From: Neodiprion pinetum | Lineage: Eukaryota; Arthropoda; Insecta; Hymenoptera; Diprionidae | Direction of reading: 5' to 3' | NCBI RefSeq assembly: GCF_021155775.2 | Contig: NC_060235.2 | Span: forward strand, 9,719,193-9,783,192 | Length of the DNA: 64,000 nt | In this document: positions 13,101 to 26,993 of the stretch, piece by piece | Position numbering within the stretch: the stretch's first letter is position 1 | Layout of the letters: the number at the start of each line of letters is the position of its first letter | Translations under genes and position numbers: made by a program | Notes under the pieces: model-generated | The model's input: the letters and a program-made list of their open reading frames with translations, nothing else | The model's database searches: none | Told to the model about the DNA's origin: nothing

Positions 13101-16100
13101 TACTTGATTCGGTGCGTAACTGCCAACCGTTGGTACACCAGTCGTGTATTGGCCTGCTACTATAAGTACCAAATTGAAGGAAATTTATAAGAATACGTTG
13201 GAAAAAAAAGTATAGGAATGAATGAGTAAAATATAAGAAACGCATTATGGGTAATATGCAGAAGAATTGAGTTGGACATTTCAAAGGAAAAGAAAGACTG
13301 TATTGATACACCACAAGTCAATAAAATCCCTAGCAGAAAGCGATATTATACTTGTATGCAAAACAAACCTGCAGCAGGATCAAGCTGATAGCTTTGTGCA
13401 GGGAAATTAGCTCCTTGTTGTTGTACTGGAGGAGTAGCGGTTTGTTGTTGACAAGATTGTTGTTGATTTAGAAGCGGGAATCGACCCTTCTTGCCTTTTC
13501 CAGTAATAGCAGTGTTTCCAGTAACAGTGCATGCCTGCTTCTTGTCATTAGCGGTGGTGGCCAATGTTGCAGAAGCAGCTGGTGCCTGAGTTTGTGTTGC
13601 TACTTGTACGTGATGAGTGCTACAAGCTGTGGACTGTGTATAGCTGTTCGGAGATTGAGGTAGGCTATCTACTACGGCGCTAGCGACAGTGGCGGGTGGC
13701 AATGTTTGCGTAGGAAATGCTATAATCAAAAACATTGCGTGTTTACTAAAACGAATCCACGTATTAATAATATACAGAAAAAAAAGAAATCGAAAAAGAA
13801 ATAATTGTTGAACAACATTTTTGATGGGAGAAACTCGTGAATGCCATTTCAAAGAGACATAGGGATAACAAAGTTTAGTATACATCGAATCAGGTGGTAG
13901 TTTGCTTTCCAATTCGCCAACTTTCTCCCATTTTCGCTGAAGGAAATTCATACTTTATTTCTAATGTTTGAAAAAAAATCAAAATTTTACAATATTTACA
14001 TGGTTTTCTATTTTTTAGAACAATCAAAAAAAAAAAGAATCAGCGATTTTAACTTGATAAGATACCGTAAATACATTCGGTATCGCTGCAATTCTCTCAG
14101 AATTAAATAACAGCTTTCATTTTTTTTTTAGTTGCTTGTGATAAAACATTATTCTCTCGCCTTACTAAGTGTCGTGAAACACTTAGCAACGTGCGATACT
14201 CTCTATGATTTTTTTTAGTCGTGAAACGAAATTCTCAAGTCTTAAATACATTTCAAATTCTGCATATCGGACATTAAGGTTTGAAAATGAAACAATATTT
14301 TACTTATAAATTTGAAACTACTAGACTTGGACTTTTCTTGCTAGTTATTTTTCCTGCAAACTAATAAAAAAGAATATTTCCACGCAGAATCAATATTGAT
14401 GGGGTGACTGTTCATTGAGAAGAAACATGCCGTAACTTTGCAAAATGTTAATAATTTGCATTCTACTAGATTGAGAATTTCAAAAAATGTTTATTTATTT
14501 GAAACTTGAATGATTCTTTTTACTTGCAATTATTTGGCATAAAAAGTAAATAAATAATACAAAGCTCTGTTAGATAAACAATAACGACCATGCTCTTTGG
14601 TTGGAGGAATAAGATGCTGACACTTCCAATTTTGCCTATTGCTATGTCAGTAATGAATAATACAAAGGAATGGTTTGAACGACCATGGACAGAAGATGAT
14701 TAATTTTTTTCAACCAAAAACAGCGTAAGAATATACATTTTTATTCTATTGATTTCAAGTGCCTATCTATTGTCCGAGAACGTGCAAATTGTTACTTTGC
14801 AAATATTTAAAAAATTAATTACCATGAACGTGTTGTTTAATCAAGTTCCAAATTCAAAATTGCTAAATAAGTAAGAAACCGTGAAATTTGCGTAACGTAA
14901 TTTATGGAAGGCCCCTTATATTTAAGAACCATCCAATTTAATTTCCATGGAAAAAAGTCTCGAATTGCCCAATAGTACAGAACAATGAAGTAAAAATACT
15001 ATGGAATACCTACAAATTTATCATCTTGTGGAGATAGGAGGTAAAAAGATATTCACAGTATAAAATTCTGAGAGAACTTCTAATAGATTTCCGAAATTGC
15101 TTACTTTTACCCAATTTTCCTACTTATTACTCGAACCCCATTAAATTCTCTCGATTTACTTAGAGATCCAAATTTTCCAAAACAATCACCACCCTGAGTT
15201 TGCGTTAGAGAATAAAAGTAAAACCCAGAAATAAAGAAATAGCATGGAATCCATAAAATATACAACTGTTATGCACAATTAATGCTTACACAATTGAGAC
15301 GACTGTAGAAGTAGTTGAGACTGAAAAGCATCACCAGCGATCATTTGCATACCGGCTTGAAGGCCTGCTTGAAAACCGCTCAGTCGATCGTTTAGCATTT
15401 GATTTTGTAGGGGCTGCGTACCAGTTAATTGTAATCCTGCTGATATATCTGCTTGGATTTGTACACCTGTGCTTGTTACTTGAAGCGACGGCAGCGTTGG
15501 CAAAGAAACCGACGGTCCCGATGGTACGGGGACGGCAAAATATTCTCTGGTAGTATGGGGTGGGCTAATAGCTTGTTGCATCATTTGACCAGGTTGGTGT
15601 TGCTGCTGTTGTTGCAACTGTTGATGAATCTCTTTGCTAGTCGCTTCAAGCTTCATCTTTTCTTGATCCTCCGCTGCTATTGGTTACAAAAATTAACATT
15701 TCATCGCAAAAATGGCAATCATTTGTAACGTAATAATTGAAGATAAGAAATGAGATTTTCACTCACCATTCGCAACATCATCCAGGCTAAAGGATTCGAA
15801 TATTTCAGCAACATCGTCAATAGGTATCTGCGTTCCATCTTCCAGCTTCAAAATTTTTTCATCTGTAGCTAACGCTTTGGCCTTTTGTGCAGCAGCGAAA
15901 AATGGGCAAGCCCCTTCTCTATGCAACCTGGCCAGTTCAGGATCCATCTGTTCAGGAAGGTTTTGTTGTGGTGTCTGCTCAACAATGATATTTAAAATTG
16001 TATCAGTGCAATCGCCACAGCTTGTTAGTTTAATTTTAACGTGACCAAATTATACTTCAATTTACTAAATAGAAAGAAATAGAAAAAAGAAAAAACGAAA

Positions 16101-16629
16101 CTAGAATAAAAGGCCACATAAGCTACTATGACAAATTTTAGTTGCCGTTTATGTGATCTGTTTCGTAATCTTAATACTGTATTAATACTGTATAAAGCAT
16201 TGTGCTTAATCAGCATCCAAAGTAAAAAAAAAAAAAACAACGTTCGTACAAACCGTGAATGTACAATAGCACTGAAAAAATCGTTTTTTTGTCAGTCATT
16301 TTCTCGAACATGAATTGCTGTATTAACCCTTTCAGTCATAGTGGGACCGCTACGGTCCCACCCTGTAAAAAATCACCTCAGAGCTCTAGTATTGAACCAA
16401 GGCCTCTGAAAATACGTATCTAGGGGTTTTTTGAGTCGCTGATCACGAATATGAGGTCAGATTTTGAAAATTCAAAATGGTGGATCCGCTATAGTCGATC
16501 CAATTGGGCAATGTGACAATAAAAATTTCAATCACGTAAAATCTTATTTTATCAAGAATATTCCTTCAAATATACATTAGAAATAAATATTTCAGTTAAT
16601 TTGAGATGAAATTTGAGATAATTAAAATC

Positions 16630-16678
<49 letters not shown>

Positions 16679-19600
16679 CGTGCGTGCGTCATAATAGAGA
16701 TATTAAAGAAAAAAAAAACAAGTAGAAGAAAAAAACCAAAATAAAAAACACAAAAAAAAAAACGGAAAATAAAAGAAAAAACACAAAAAAACAGAAAAAA
16801 GCAACAAAAAACACACAAAAAAAAAACAAACAAAAAAGTGGAACTAGATGCTCTCCACGTCCTCGTCGTTAGTTCCGGGTAGGGCTAAGAGAGAGACACG
16901 AATATAGACAAAGAAAGATAAGATGGCATTTGCCATCTTGGATTTAGAAATTATGAAGTTATGACTTCAGATTCGTGATCAGCCATTCCAAAATCCCCCA
17001 AATGACTAAATTCAGGCCAAAATATTGAGCAGAAAGATATAAGATATAAAACTTGACGTCCAGCATATCGGATCCGCCATTTTGAATTTTGAAAATCGAA
17101 TGCCAGATTCGTAATCAGCGACCCCGAAAACCCCTGAGTACAAAGTTTTAGAAGAATTAATAAGTATTTGGAATTTCACGTCCGCCATATTGGATCCGCC
17201 ATTTTGAATTTTGAAAATCTAATGCCGGATTCGTAATCAGCAACCCCGAAAACCCCCGAGTACCAATTTTCATCGAAATCGGTGCAGATGAAAAATGCAT
17301 AACTGAAAGGGTAAACCAGGGTTTAGGCCATTTAAAAGCGCTTCAAAAATACTAAAAAGTATTTTTTGATTGTTCAGAAAAATTAATTTATCAATTCTTC
17401 GGATAGTTTTTTGGTTCTCTTGGAAAATCATAATGATGGCGCTTACACCGTTTGGCCGTGCCACCCTTCATTTCTAAAACTAACTTAGACACTCTGATTA
17501 CCATTAGCTGCCGGAATTAAATTTAATTATGAAATTTGAGAAATTAAAAATCTCATCATGGAATCAAATATTGCTTGGTTTTAATTGACACAGTTTTGTT
17601 AGAAATCAAGTGCCAATTGCTAATCAAGTCAAGTTGCAAGTCACAACGACATACACAGACTATTGAGTTAGCTGAAACTATAGAATCGATAAATGAAAAT
17701 GTTGATAATTATTTCGACTGGTAAATCAAGCCCTCATACTTATGTTTTATCACTTAGAAGTACATAATTGATAGATATGGAGAATCTAAGCATTCATAAA
17801 AAGTGCTGAAATATTCATAGATTAGGACGAATTTCAGATCGAAATCTGTATTGCTGCGTGTAACGAGGTGGTAAGAAAACTGTAATTATTGTTCGTAACT
17901 AGATAATATCATACTTTTAAAGGTTCTAGAAGTTTCTCTGCAAACATAAATGACATTAAGTGCATAGGAATACATTGCATTTCAATTTGAAAACTGCGTA
18001 TTTTTGTCATCCATATAAAAAATGACTAGTCAGTTATGCTGATTCCTTTTTTCAACATGACATGGCGGTAAAAAATTATACTGCAAAAATTAATATACAA
18101 CCGCATTTGTACACTTCAATATGCATAAAGAAAAAAAAAATATATATATATATATATTACAATAAAATTTAACTCTGTTTTTGATCACTCAGCAATTACA
18201 AAATTCCAAGATCATGTTGTGTCCACAAATTCCAGACCATATCAGTTTTAATACTTGTTTTAAACAGTTTTAAAACAGTAATTTGTATAATGTTGCAAAG
18301 CATTTACAAGGTTTTACATCGGTAAAAAACTTAAAATAAATAAACAATTTTACCACGTATGTAATGTCAATTTGTATTGAAAAAAAAACATTCCAATTGT
18401 AATTCATTTGAATGAAATTGTGGGTACTGATTTTCATTGGGCGCATAGTTGACTCGACACTTTTTTCTAAAACCTTCCACTTTTCACTACCCTACATTAA
18501 TCTTAAGCATGAATGGGACGCATCCCCTCTAAAGAAAAAGTTATGAAAAAAAAAGAAAAAAAAAAATAAAATATCCATTCAACAAATCTGCAACAGTGAT
18601 ATTTGTACCAACAATGGCAATGAAACAACACGAATGGAATAACTTCTCTACTGTGTAGTAAAAATGATTTGGAGAAAATTTAAACAACACAAACCAAGAT
18701 ATCTGCAATTGAAGAAAAGATTTTATAACCAGAACATTCATAATGCTCTCACGCTCTGGTTTTTTTTTTTTGAACTGAATCGAATGCTCTTAGGCTTACT
18801 TTGTTGACCATCGATATGCCCGATGATCGTGTACAAATAATTTTACAAACTATCAATTCCAGAATGGATAGAAATACGATCATACATTTGAAAGATTTGA
18901 AAGATAGAATTTGAAAATACATTTGAGCGTTGTAACTATACTTATCTAAACTTATTTTATAATTATATTGACTAAATCTCACTGTAACGCGAGATTTCTT
19001 GAATGTTTTTCAGACAATTTAAAAGGACCTAATCAACGAAAAAAAAGAGCCCAAAACATTAGAGCCAGATCGAAAACACCAGTCTGAGCAGTTTCAACGT
19101 TCTATTTATAAAACCTTGTATTATTGGTATCTTAGCAACTTGTGTTATTCAAATTTGCTCGGTAGCATTTCCATTGCATGGTAGGGATGGTGTTTCATTT
19201 GCCTTTACCATCATTGGCACAAATACAGTCTGTGTCACAAGAGTGAGGGCAGTATTACTCCTATAAAAAAAGTAATACATCATTTCAGTTAACTTTTAGA
19301 AATTATATTCTTTGTAGGAGTAACGCTGTTCACACTATTATGCCACAATCTGTAAAACTGCTGAAAATTTTCCCAGAATTTTGATTCAAACTACGTGAAT
19401 CATTCATTCTCCGGATATTTCAATTATTTTATCAACAGGTATCAGCATAATGTGTAAAAATGACTAGTTTGTGAACGTCGTACTTATACAAAAATCATAT
19501 TTTGCGCAGCAATTTCAGTTTTTGAATCCTGTTGCATGGATTTCGACAAAACGTTAAAATAAATAATGCTCATACAGACAAACTCGTAGCTTCTAAGTGT

Positions 19601-22600
19601 ATTCCAGGATTTTTTTAAAGCAACTCTTACTCACTTAGACCCAATATGCTACATAATTGCTTTTTAGAACGACAATATAATCTGAGGAAATGAAAAATCT
19701 TTGTTAGATAGGTCAACCGCGATATAGCATACAGGCAAGCAACAGGGCTAAAAGGGTGAGGAAAAGGGTTACACTCTAACACGAGTATAATATACCTGGC
19801 TGTGAAGATTGTGGGTGTGAGTAGGGTGGAGGTGAGCCATCAGCTGAGTGGGCATCGCTATGCTGCCTCCACAGCCACCCTCAACACCCCCGATACCACC
19901 CTGTTGTTGCTGTGGTTGTTGCTGAACCTACATAGAGATCAAGAAAACTCTCATATGCAGATCCCTCCGTAAAGAATGTCTCAATAACTATAGTCTAAAA
20001 GAAATATTGGTTTTGTTCTCTATGTGCGAATACGAATACAAATGCCACTTGTGACAAAACGTGATCATTTTGATCGGATAGGTAAGCGAGGCCGTAGGCA
20101 AGATTGCTGAAAGAATAATGGGTCCTGCTGCCTGAATCGAAAGTTCGAAAAAGAGAAGGAACCGATTATAAACTCTCCAGCAGTGTTATTTGTACGAATG
20201 ATAGTGTACACGAACAAAAGAACATCCCTACTATGTAATAAGAATGATTCTGACCGAATTCGAATAACACAAGCTATCCACAATTTGAGTAAAGATTTTA
20301 TAATTAGAATGTCTAGTTAGAATCGGATGCTTTTAAGTTGTGTGAAAAACATTCAAGATAACTTACGTTATAGTGTAGTTATAATATATAAATGTAACTT
20401 TTGATTAATATTCTTGCATTGTACTTATGCAAATTATCTATTTTTAAGAACACCGGAGACATAGGAGAACTATTTGTACGTTCCTTTCCAAGCCTCCTCC
20501 AGAAATTTATATGGTGAATGTAACTTTTGAGCTTGAAAACATTGGAATCGGATAAAACAACACCAGAGTGTAATCGGCGTTTTGATTATAATACCTGTTC
20601 TTGAATTGTTGATATTTTAGCTTGCATTAATAGAATTTGCTCAAATTCATTTCTATCACATAGCCTGGATGTTGCGTCATTTTCGTTTACTTGCATTAGT
20701 GAAAATATCATTGTTGGAAATTTTTCGTAAATTGATTTTTACAGTCTTTTAACTTTTAATCTAGACAATGAGGTTTGTTCATCGTGAAACGAATATCGGT
20801 TGCAGCCACAGGCAAAGCTTGGACTAGCAGAGAATCAGCACGAGCTGTCCTGCCTGATGTCAGCCGAATACTAGACTCGTGGTCTAAAAAGATACAATGA
20901 TGCTATTTGTCAGAAATCCACCGATGGTGGAACCACCAATGCAAAGTGTCTGCACTATTCGTCGCTACAGAAAAACCTTTAAAACTGATAACTGAGTCTT
21001 CCACAGGCCAAAATGACTTGTTCGGGAGTGCTTTTCCTATCAATACCTGCAGATTCTGAATGATTTTTAAAGAGGCAAGAAGAGACAAAGAGAAATTGCC
21101 TGGCCGAAATGTGATTGCACTGGGGCATATTATTCGACTCTTGTAAATGAAGGTGGCCCCACGTTTACATCCTTCAACAAGTCGATTACCTACCTATTTT
21201 TACATGTATTCTATACATATTGCTACCATATGGAGATTTTTTTATTTTCCAATGTATAAAAATTATGGTAAAATAAATGAAACAGTAGATAATACCGCAC
21301 ATATTTTACAACTCTGCGTTTAGGTTAAGAAAAAGCTAGACAGAAGCGAGGGCAGAGAAAAATCAGCTTCAAATAACTCCAGAACTGGATGAAATTATAA
21401 TATATGATTTTTGCATGGCTTGAATACATTAATATTACATTTGTGAAAAATTGCGGTATTTTCAAGAGTGTAACTGCAACAGGGCGGCAGAAAATCAACT
21501 AAGAGTTATCGCTGTTGTGTTTTTATGAAGTCTAAATGATATCCATAAAAACCTCTGCAACCATCGATAAGACACTATGAATCATTTTATCTATAATATT
21601 TATCCTAATCTGTTCTCGGTTTATGAGTTTTCACAATAATAACAAGAGGGAGTCATTCGATTCTTTTGAGGAAAAATTTTGCCAAGCAATCAATAATCGT
21701 AAGTCCTACAACCTAGATAATTCCTTTTGTTCAACTTGAGCTTAAAACTATAAATCATTCGATTGTATTTGAATTTTTGCGTGAAAAATCGGCTGATACC
21801 CCAAAAGTTCTAATAATAGTAAATTGGAAATGTGTTTTCATTTTGGTCCAACTTAACACAAACAATTACTTGAATACGCATTACATAAAATATAATTTCT
21901 GGAAATTTATCTACTCGTAAGAGGCTTGTGTACAACCTAGTGAAAGCTTTCTCTTTGGATTGTCGAAAAATATAACAAAATCTTGCGAATTTTGTTGCTA
22001 AATATACTGGCAGGGTCATTTATTCAACGTCATGAATACGACTGACACAGTTGTTCTTTTCATTTTTGGGGAAAACAGAAATTAAAAAAAAAAGCAGCTG
22101 ATCGCTTTTAAGTATACTTAAAAATCGGAATGAACAATGAATGTAAATACCTAAAAACTCTTAACTTTGTTATCTCCAGTGATATAGGGTAATGAATCCA
22201 AATTTACTGCGCTGTTTTGTAATAACTATTTAAGTTGCCAAATAAAAGAGTATAAATAAGTTGGTACAGTAGAAGCTCGATTATTTAAACGACTGTCATT
22301 TGCACCCTTCCTAATCCAAACTGTGACTGTATCTACACGAAAGTTAGCCTGAATGTTTGACATATATAAATGTACCGTTGGAATTAAATATGGAAGAAAA
22401 TCCATTCAAAACTTTGTTCTAGAATAAACGATATTTTGGTTTAAATTTGGAAGTCAAACACATTATGCGTCTAAAAATAACATACAAATCTGTGTACCAA
22501 TGTGTTAAGTTGCAGGCACTTTTTATTATGTGACAACGCTTAACTTGACATTACTGCCTTTTCTCAGATCTATCGCTAATTCAAACTATAACTGATCCCA

Positions 22601-25600
22601 ATTGATTTTGGATAATCAAGGTTGTACTGTAACGGATGAAACCAGCTGCACTGCTGACCCATCAACCTTGCAGTACTAGCCCTTTGCACGAAAGTAGATC
22701 AAAAGCAACATCTTTATCATGAGTCTATAATACCCAAGAATGAAGAAAATTTCTTATGATTTTTTATTCCAAAATAAGCAGTAAGACTGATTTGTGCCTA
22801 AAATTTGTATTGCCAGTTGCATTTATTTGATAATAATATATGAAGTAAACCACTTCTACTCGAACAAGGAGTTTGGACCCTCGCACTCTCAGCTTTACTC
22901 CCCGATTTATCATGATATTCTACCCGTTGAGAAAAAGTTTTGTCAGTGATTATAGATTCTTTTTCAACTTCCATTTCGAAACTACCGATACTTTTTCTTT
23001 TGGTACTTACGTTTCTTAAACAATCGCATTTTAAAACTCGAGGGTAATGGTGCAAATATATATGGGGCGTTCTGGACCACGTAGACTTGGCCATGACCCT
23101 TGACATCTTTAATTTTACTCTCTTCTAAGCACATTGTTGGGGCGTTACAAATGAAAACAGTTTACAAGGTTTCAGATCTTGAAGGAAATTTAGTTTTTTA
23201 GCATTTGCTTGATTAGCGCAATTGTCGTTAGCCGTAATAAATTGTAATAAATTTTACACAGTAAGTCCTTTGTGAAAAAACAAAAAGTTTGACCCTAGAG
23301 TAAAATTACGATGGTAAGGATCATAGCCAAGTTGAGATGGTCTGAAATGCCGGGTATACGCAGACATTATTGCATTTCAAAAATTTTGCGTAATGTCTAA
23401 CCAAAGGTTTACATTTATAAACCAGAAAAAAAATTTGGTTTAGTACAGCTTCCCATTCTAATAAAATGCTGGGACTTTACATAGATTTTTGTCATATTTA
23501 CTTAAAACCGATTTAGGGAGGGAACCCGGCGACATTCAAAAATACCCCAAATAATCCAAATTAATACCACCCTCGTTTACATACTTAATAATAATAATAA
23601 TAAAAGGCAATAGTGTACGTATGTATCGTCCAATTGTTGCAAGTTAGATTCAAGGATCAACATAATTAGACGATCTAAAATTTTTTCTAATCAAATAGGT
23701 TTCGGTTCATTTACTTCCAATTAGTGTGTGCAATTCTTTCAGTCGTAAGTGACCGTGAAATACATTTTCATTTTCATCATCAGAATATGGAATACTTCCT
23801 TGGGTTATTCCTAACACGCAATGAATATATGAATGATTAAAAGCTACGCACCTGAACTTGGTCGAGCTGTAGTTGAAGCTGTTGATTGAGTTGCTGGAGT
23901 TGATGGACCTGGTGCACTTGATAGGTATGCTGGCGCTGCTTCTGCTGATACTGCTGCTGAAGACCAGCCATTAGGGTAACGTGCTGCTGCTGTAGCTTAC
24001 CACCTGTCGTGCCAGACGCAGCTTTACGAACGTTTTTACCTTCCTTCTTAGATGCAGGTTTGGCTTTAGGGCGGTCGCTTATGGCTGTGTTATGGCTTAC
24101 GTCACTGCTCGCAGTGATCGGCTGGGAGGCAGTTGTGACGGTAGGAGGTGTGGAAATATTAGGTGGACTTGGAGTTGTTGTTAAGGTCATATTTGACGCT
24201 GCTACAGCGGAAGTAGAGGTAACGGTGATAGAAGCGAGAGACAGAGGTGGAGTGGTAGGAAAGTTGCTTGCGCTAGGAACAGTTTCCGTCGCAGAAGGGA
24301 GCATGGGCAGTGGTTGTTGCGCCTGTTGCAGGCAGGAGCCTTGTACAGTGATTTGCTGGCCATTTTCTGCGAGTAGAGCCATTTTTCCTGCAAGGGCAGC
24401 ATTTTGTCCGCGGAGGTAAGCAAGGTGGCACGATATCGCGTGGTTCGTTCCCTGATGAGCGAACAGGCCTTCCGACATACCACCGGAACCACAAACCAGC
24501 CCTGACAAAACAACAATGCAATTCATTGTATTGTCATACATCAAACTAATCCAGCTCATTGCCTGCGCATTACGTGAATTGACTATTCACAATTTCCAAG
24601 TGAAAGATGCTACAGGTACGAATAAGCTTTTACTAACATTCCTATGTGTATGTATAAAGGTAATGATGGCGAAAACTTTCATTGAATAAATTTTAATTCT
24701 GCCAGTAGCGTATCTTACACACTTTACAACAACACTTTGAAGTTTACTTTATTGATGTGTGTTCCACCGAAATTAGTTATTTCTAATTGATAGATTAATA
24801 CGATCCATCCAAAATTGTTACTAAGAAGGATCAACGCTTGAGACTAAGATAGTAATACAGAAAAAAAAAGTTTAGTATGTTATTCACAAAAATAAATCAA
24901 AAATTTTTAACAACTAACGAATATATATTCCAAAACGTGATATCAATCCGATAAATTATGATAGTAGAAATTATTTTCCGTAATAACATAAAGAAATAAA
25001 TGACAGCGGGAATTATTTATTTCGACGTTAGATCGCGGAATGATATAGAATCGTAACCAGATGTCATACAGAAGCATGCTACGGCAATACTTCATAATTT
25101 CGAAACTTTATTCATAACAAAACGGATAGAAACTTGAAACAATACAACGATATGATCGATATGATTGATTATCACAATTTTTTTTCTGGAGCTGATCACA
25201 TTTGAACGAGTAGCTCGGTTAGCCATAAAAATTGTCCTTGATGCAAAACTATTAATTTGACGCCAATTGTTGTCAGCAGTCACGAAAGAGATTAACGATT
25301 TACAAACAATATCATTCTCTGCACAAGCTCATATCAATATCTCATTCAAAACGAAAACAAATGCAACTTACACTATCATTAGTTGTTAAATCACTTGCAC
25401 TCGAGCTAAACTGTACACCGAAGTCCATCGCTGTCAACAACGTGTATTGGATGGTCGGATAAATGGTTGGGAAGGAGAATGGATATTCTAGAGTGAACGT
25501 TTGAATTCTTCAAATGCTTTCTAGTTGATCAGACTGCGCGTTGCCACTTAATATATCAAAAGATAATGTAGTTCTCGTTTGTAAAAGAGTTCTACAGTAA

Positions 25601-25954
25601 AACCTAAGCCATTGCCGATACTGTAAAACCGGATCGTTAGTACAATCCGCAGTTTGGTTGTTAGTGCATACAAGGTGCTAATAATAAACCATAAAAAAAG
25701 AAGAAATCAATCAACGACTAAAAGATTTCTTACGCGTTGCGTGTAAAGATAAATATTTTGCAAAATTTTAAAAATAAAGAACGTTGGAACCTTGCATATA
25801 CGTCATAATATAACATGTATACGATTATTATTGATCATCATCGAACATACCATGAGATGTGCCTGCAGATTGGTTAGAGAGGTCAATGTTCAGCATGCCC
25901 GGTAACAGCGAGTCAGGTTCGGTAATATCTTGCCGTTGCTGCTGTTGTTGTTGT

Positions 25955-25995
<41 letters not shown>

Positions 25996-26958
25996 CTGTT
26001 GTTGTGTCACCAAGGGATCTACGGGCGTACTGGATGAACCCAAGAACAGGTGGCCTGCCCCCTTGATTTGCAACTCTCTCTCAACCCTCTTCAAAAACAG
26101 AAGAAGGTATGCATTACTGTATTAAATTATTCCAGTAATTTCAATGACGTCGCGTTTAAAATTTTTAATCAACACCGTGCTATATTGAATGAGAATATAC
26201 CTATTTTGTATTTGTACTATCATGTGCATAAAATTTTAACCGCTGATTATTTTGTTCCCGGATAACACGTGATTACAATGTTGGCTTTGCAAACTTGTTC
26301 CATTCAACAGAGATTCGTTAGTTTCTGAAGCAGTGGAAACGTTATCGAAAACAAAACTATTGTGTTGGAAAAATGTTTTACCTGCAATTCTTCAAGAATT
26401 TGTTGTTTCTTGAGGATCTGTTCCTGTCGTGTATGCTTCCGTCCATCAGAGTTAGGCGGAACTGAGACTGGCGCCGGACTTACGCTAATATTAGGTTCTG
26501 AAAGGCTGGTGAGACCCCCGCTCCCTTTATCCAAAATATTCGTATCATCTTTAGTGGAGGCAACAGCTTCACCTGCGGGTTGTGTTCGCACTTGTTGTGC
26601 TTCAGCAGAAGTTAGACTCATATCTGGAAGCACCGTCACAGAACGGTTCTTTCTAAGCAACGATTTCTGTGTGTTATGCTTTGGCTGCAGATTCTGTGTT
26701 TGCGATTGCTCCGTTGCTTGCTGCTGCTGTTGCTGTTGAGTTGGTGGTTGTTGCTGGTGGGTCGCGTCTTGTTGATGAGTAAGTTGTTGCGGCAGTGCTT
26801 TTTGCTGTTGTTGTAGATTCTGTGTCTGCAATTGTTGCTGTTGTTGGTGTTGTTGTTGTTGTTGTTGCTGTATTTGATGCTGCTGTTGGTGACGCTGTTG
26901 TTGTTGCTGCTGCTGCTGCTGATGCAGTTGGTGTTGCTGTTGTGGTTGTTGCTGCTGC

Positions 26959-26993
<35 letters not shown>

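Larger units (their letters stand above)
15975..19795 (-). other. mask intron 11
   Basis: 3.8 kb. Contains a roughly 1-kb TTAA-bounded element (16323-17315) and a fold-back family copy (about 18.58-19.24 kb). The remaining sequence is AT-rich without recognisable content. Confidence 0.8.
19928..23851 (-). other. mask intron 10
   Basis: 3.9 kb. Holds a fold-back family copy (about 20.17-20.72 kb), a pogo-like element (22265-22631) and a short AAT run near 23587. An additional small linker exon cannot be excluded. Confidence 0.8.

Noticed and set aside
24009..24419. 136-codon plus-strand frame
   Set aside because: Antisense of mask exon 10, which has correct splice sites and phase.
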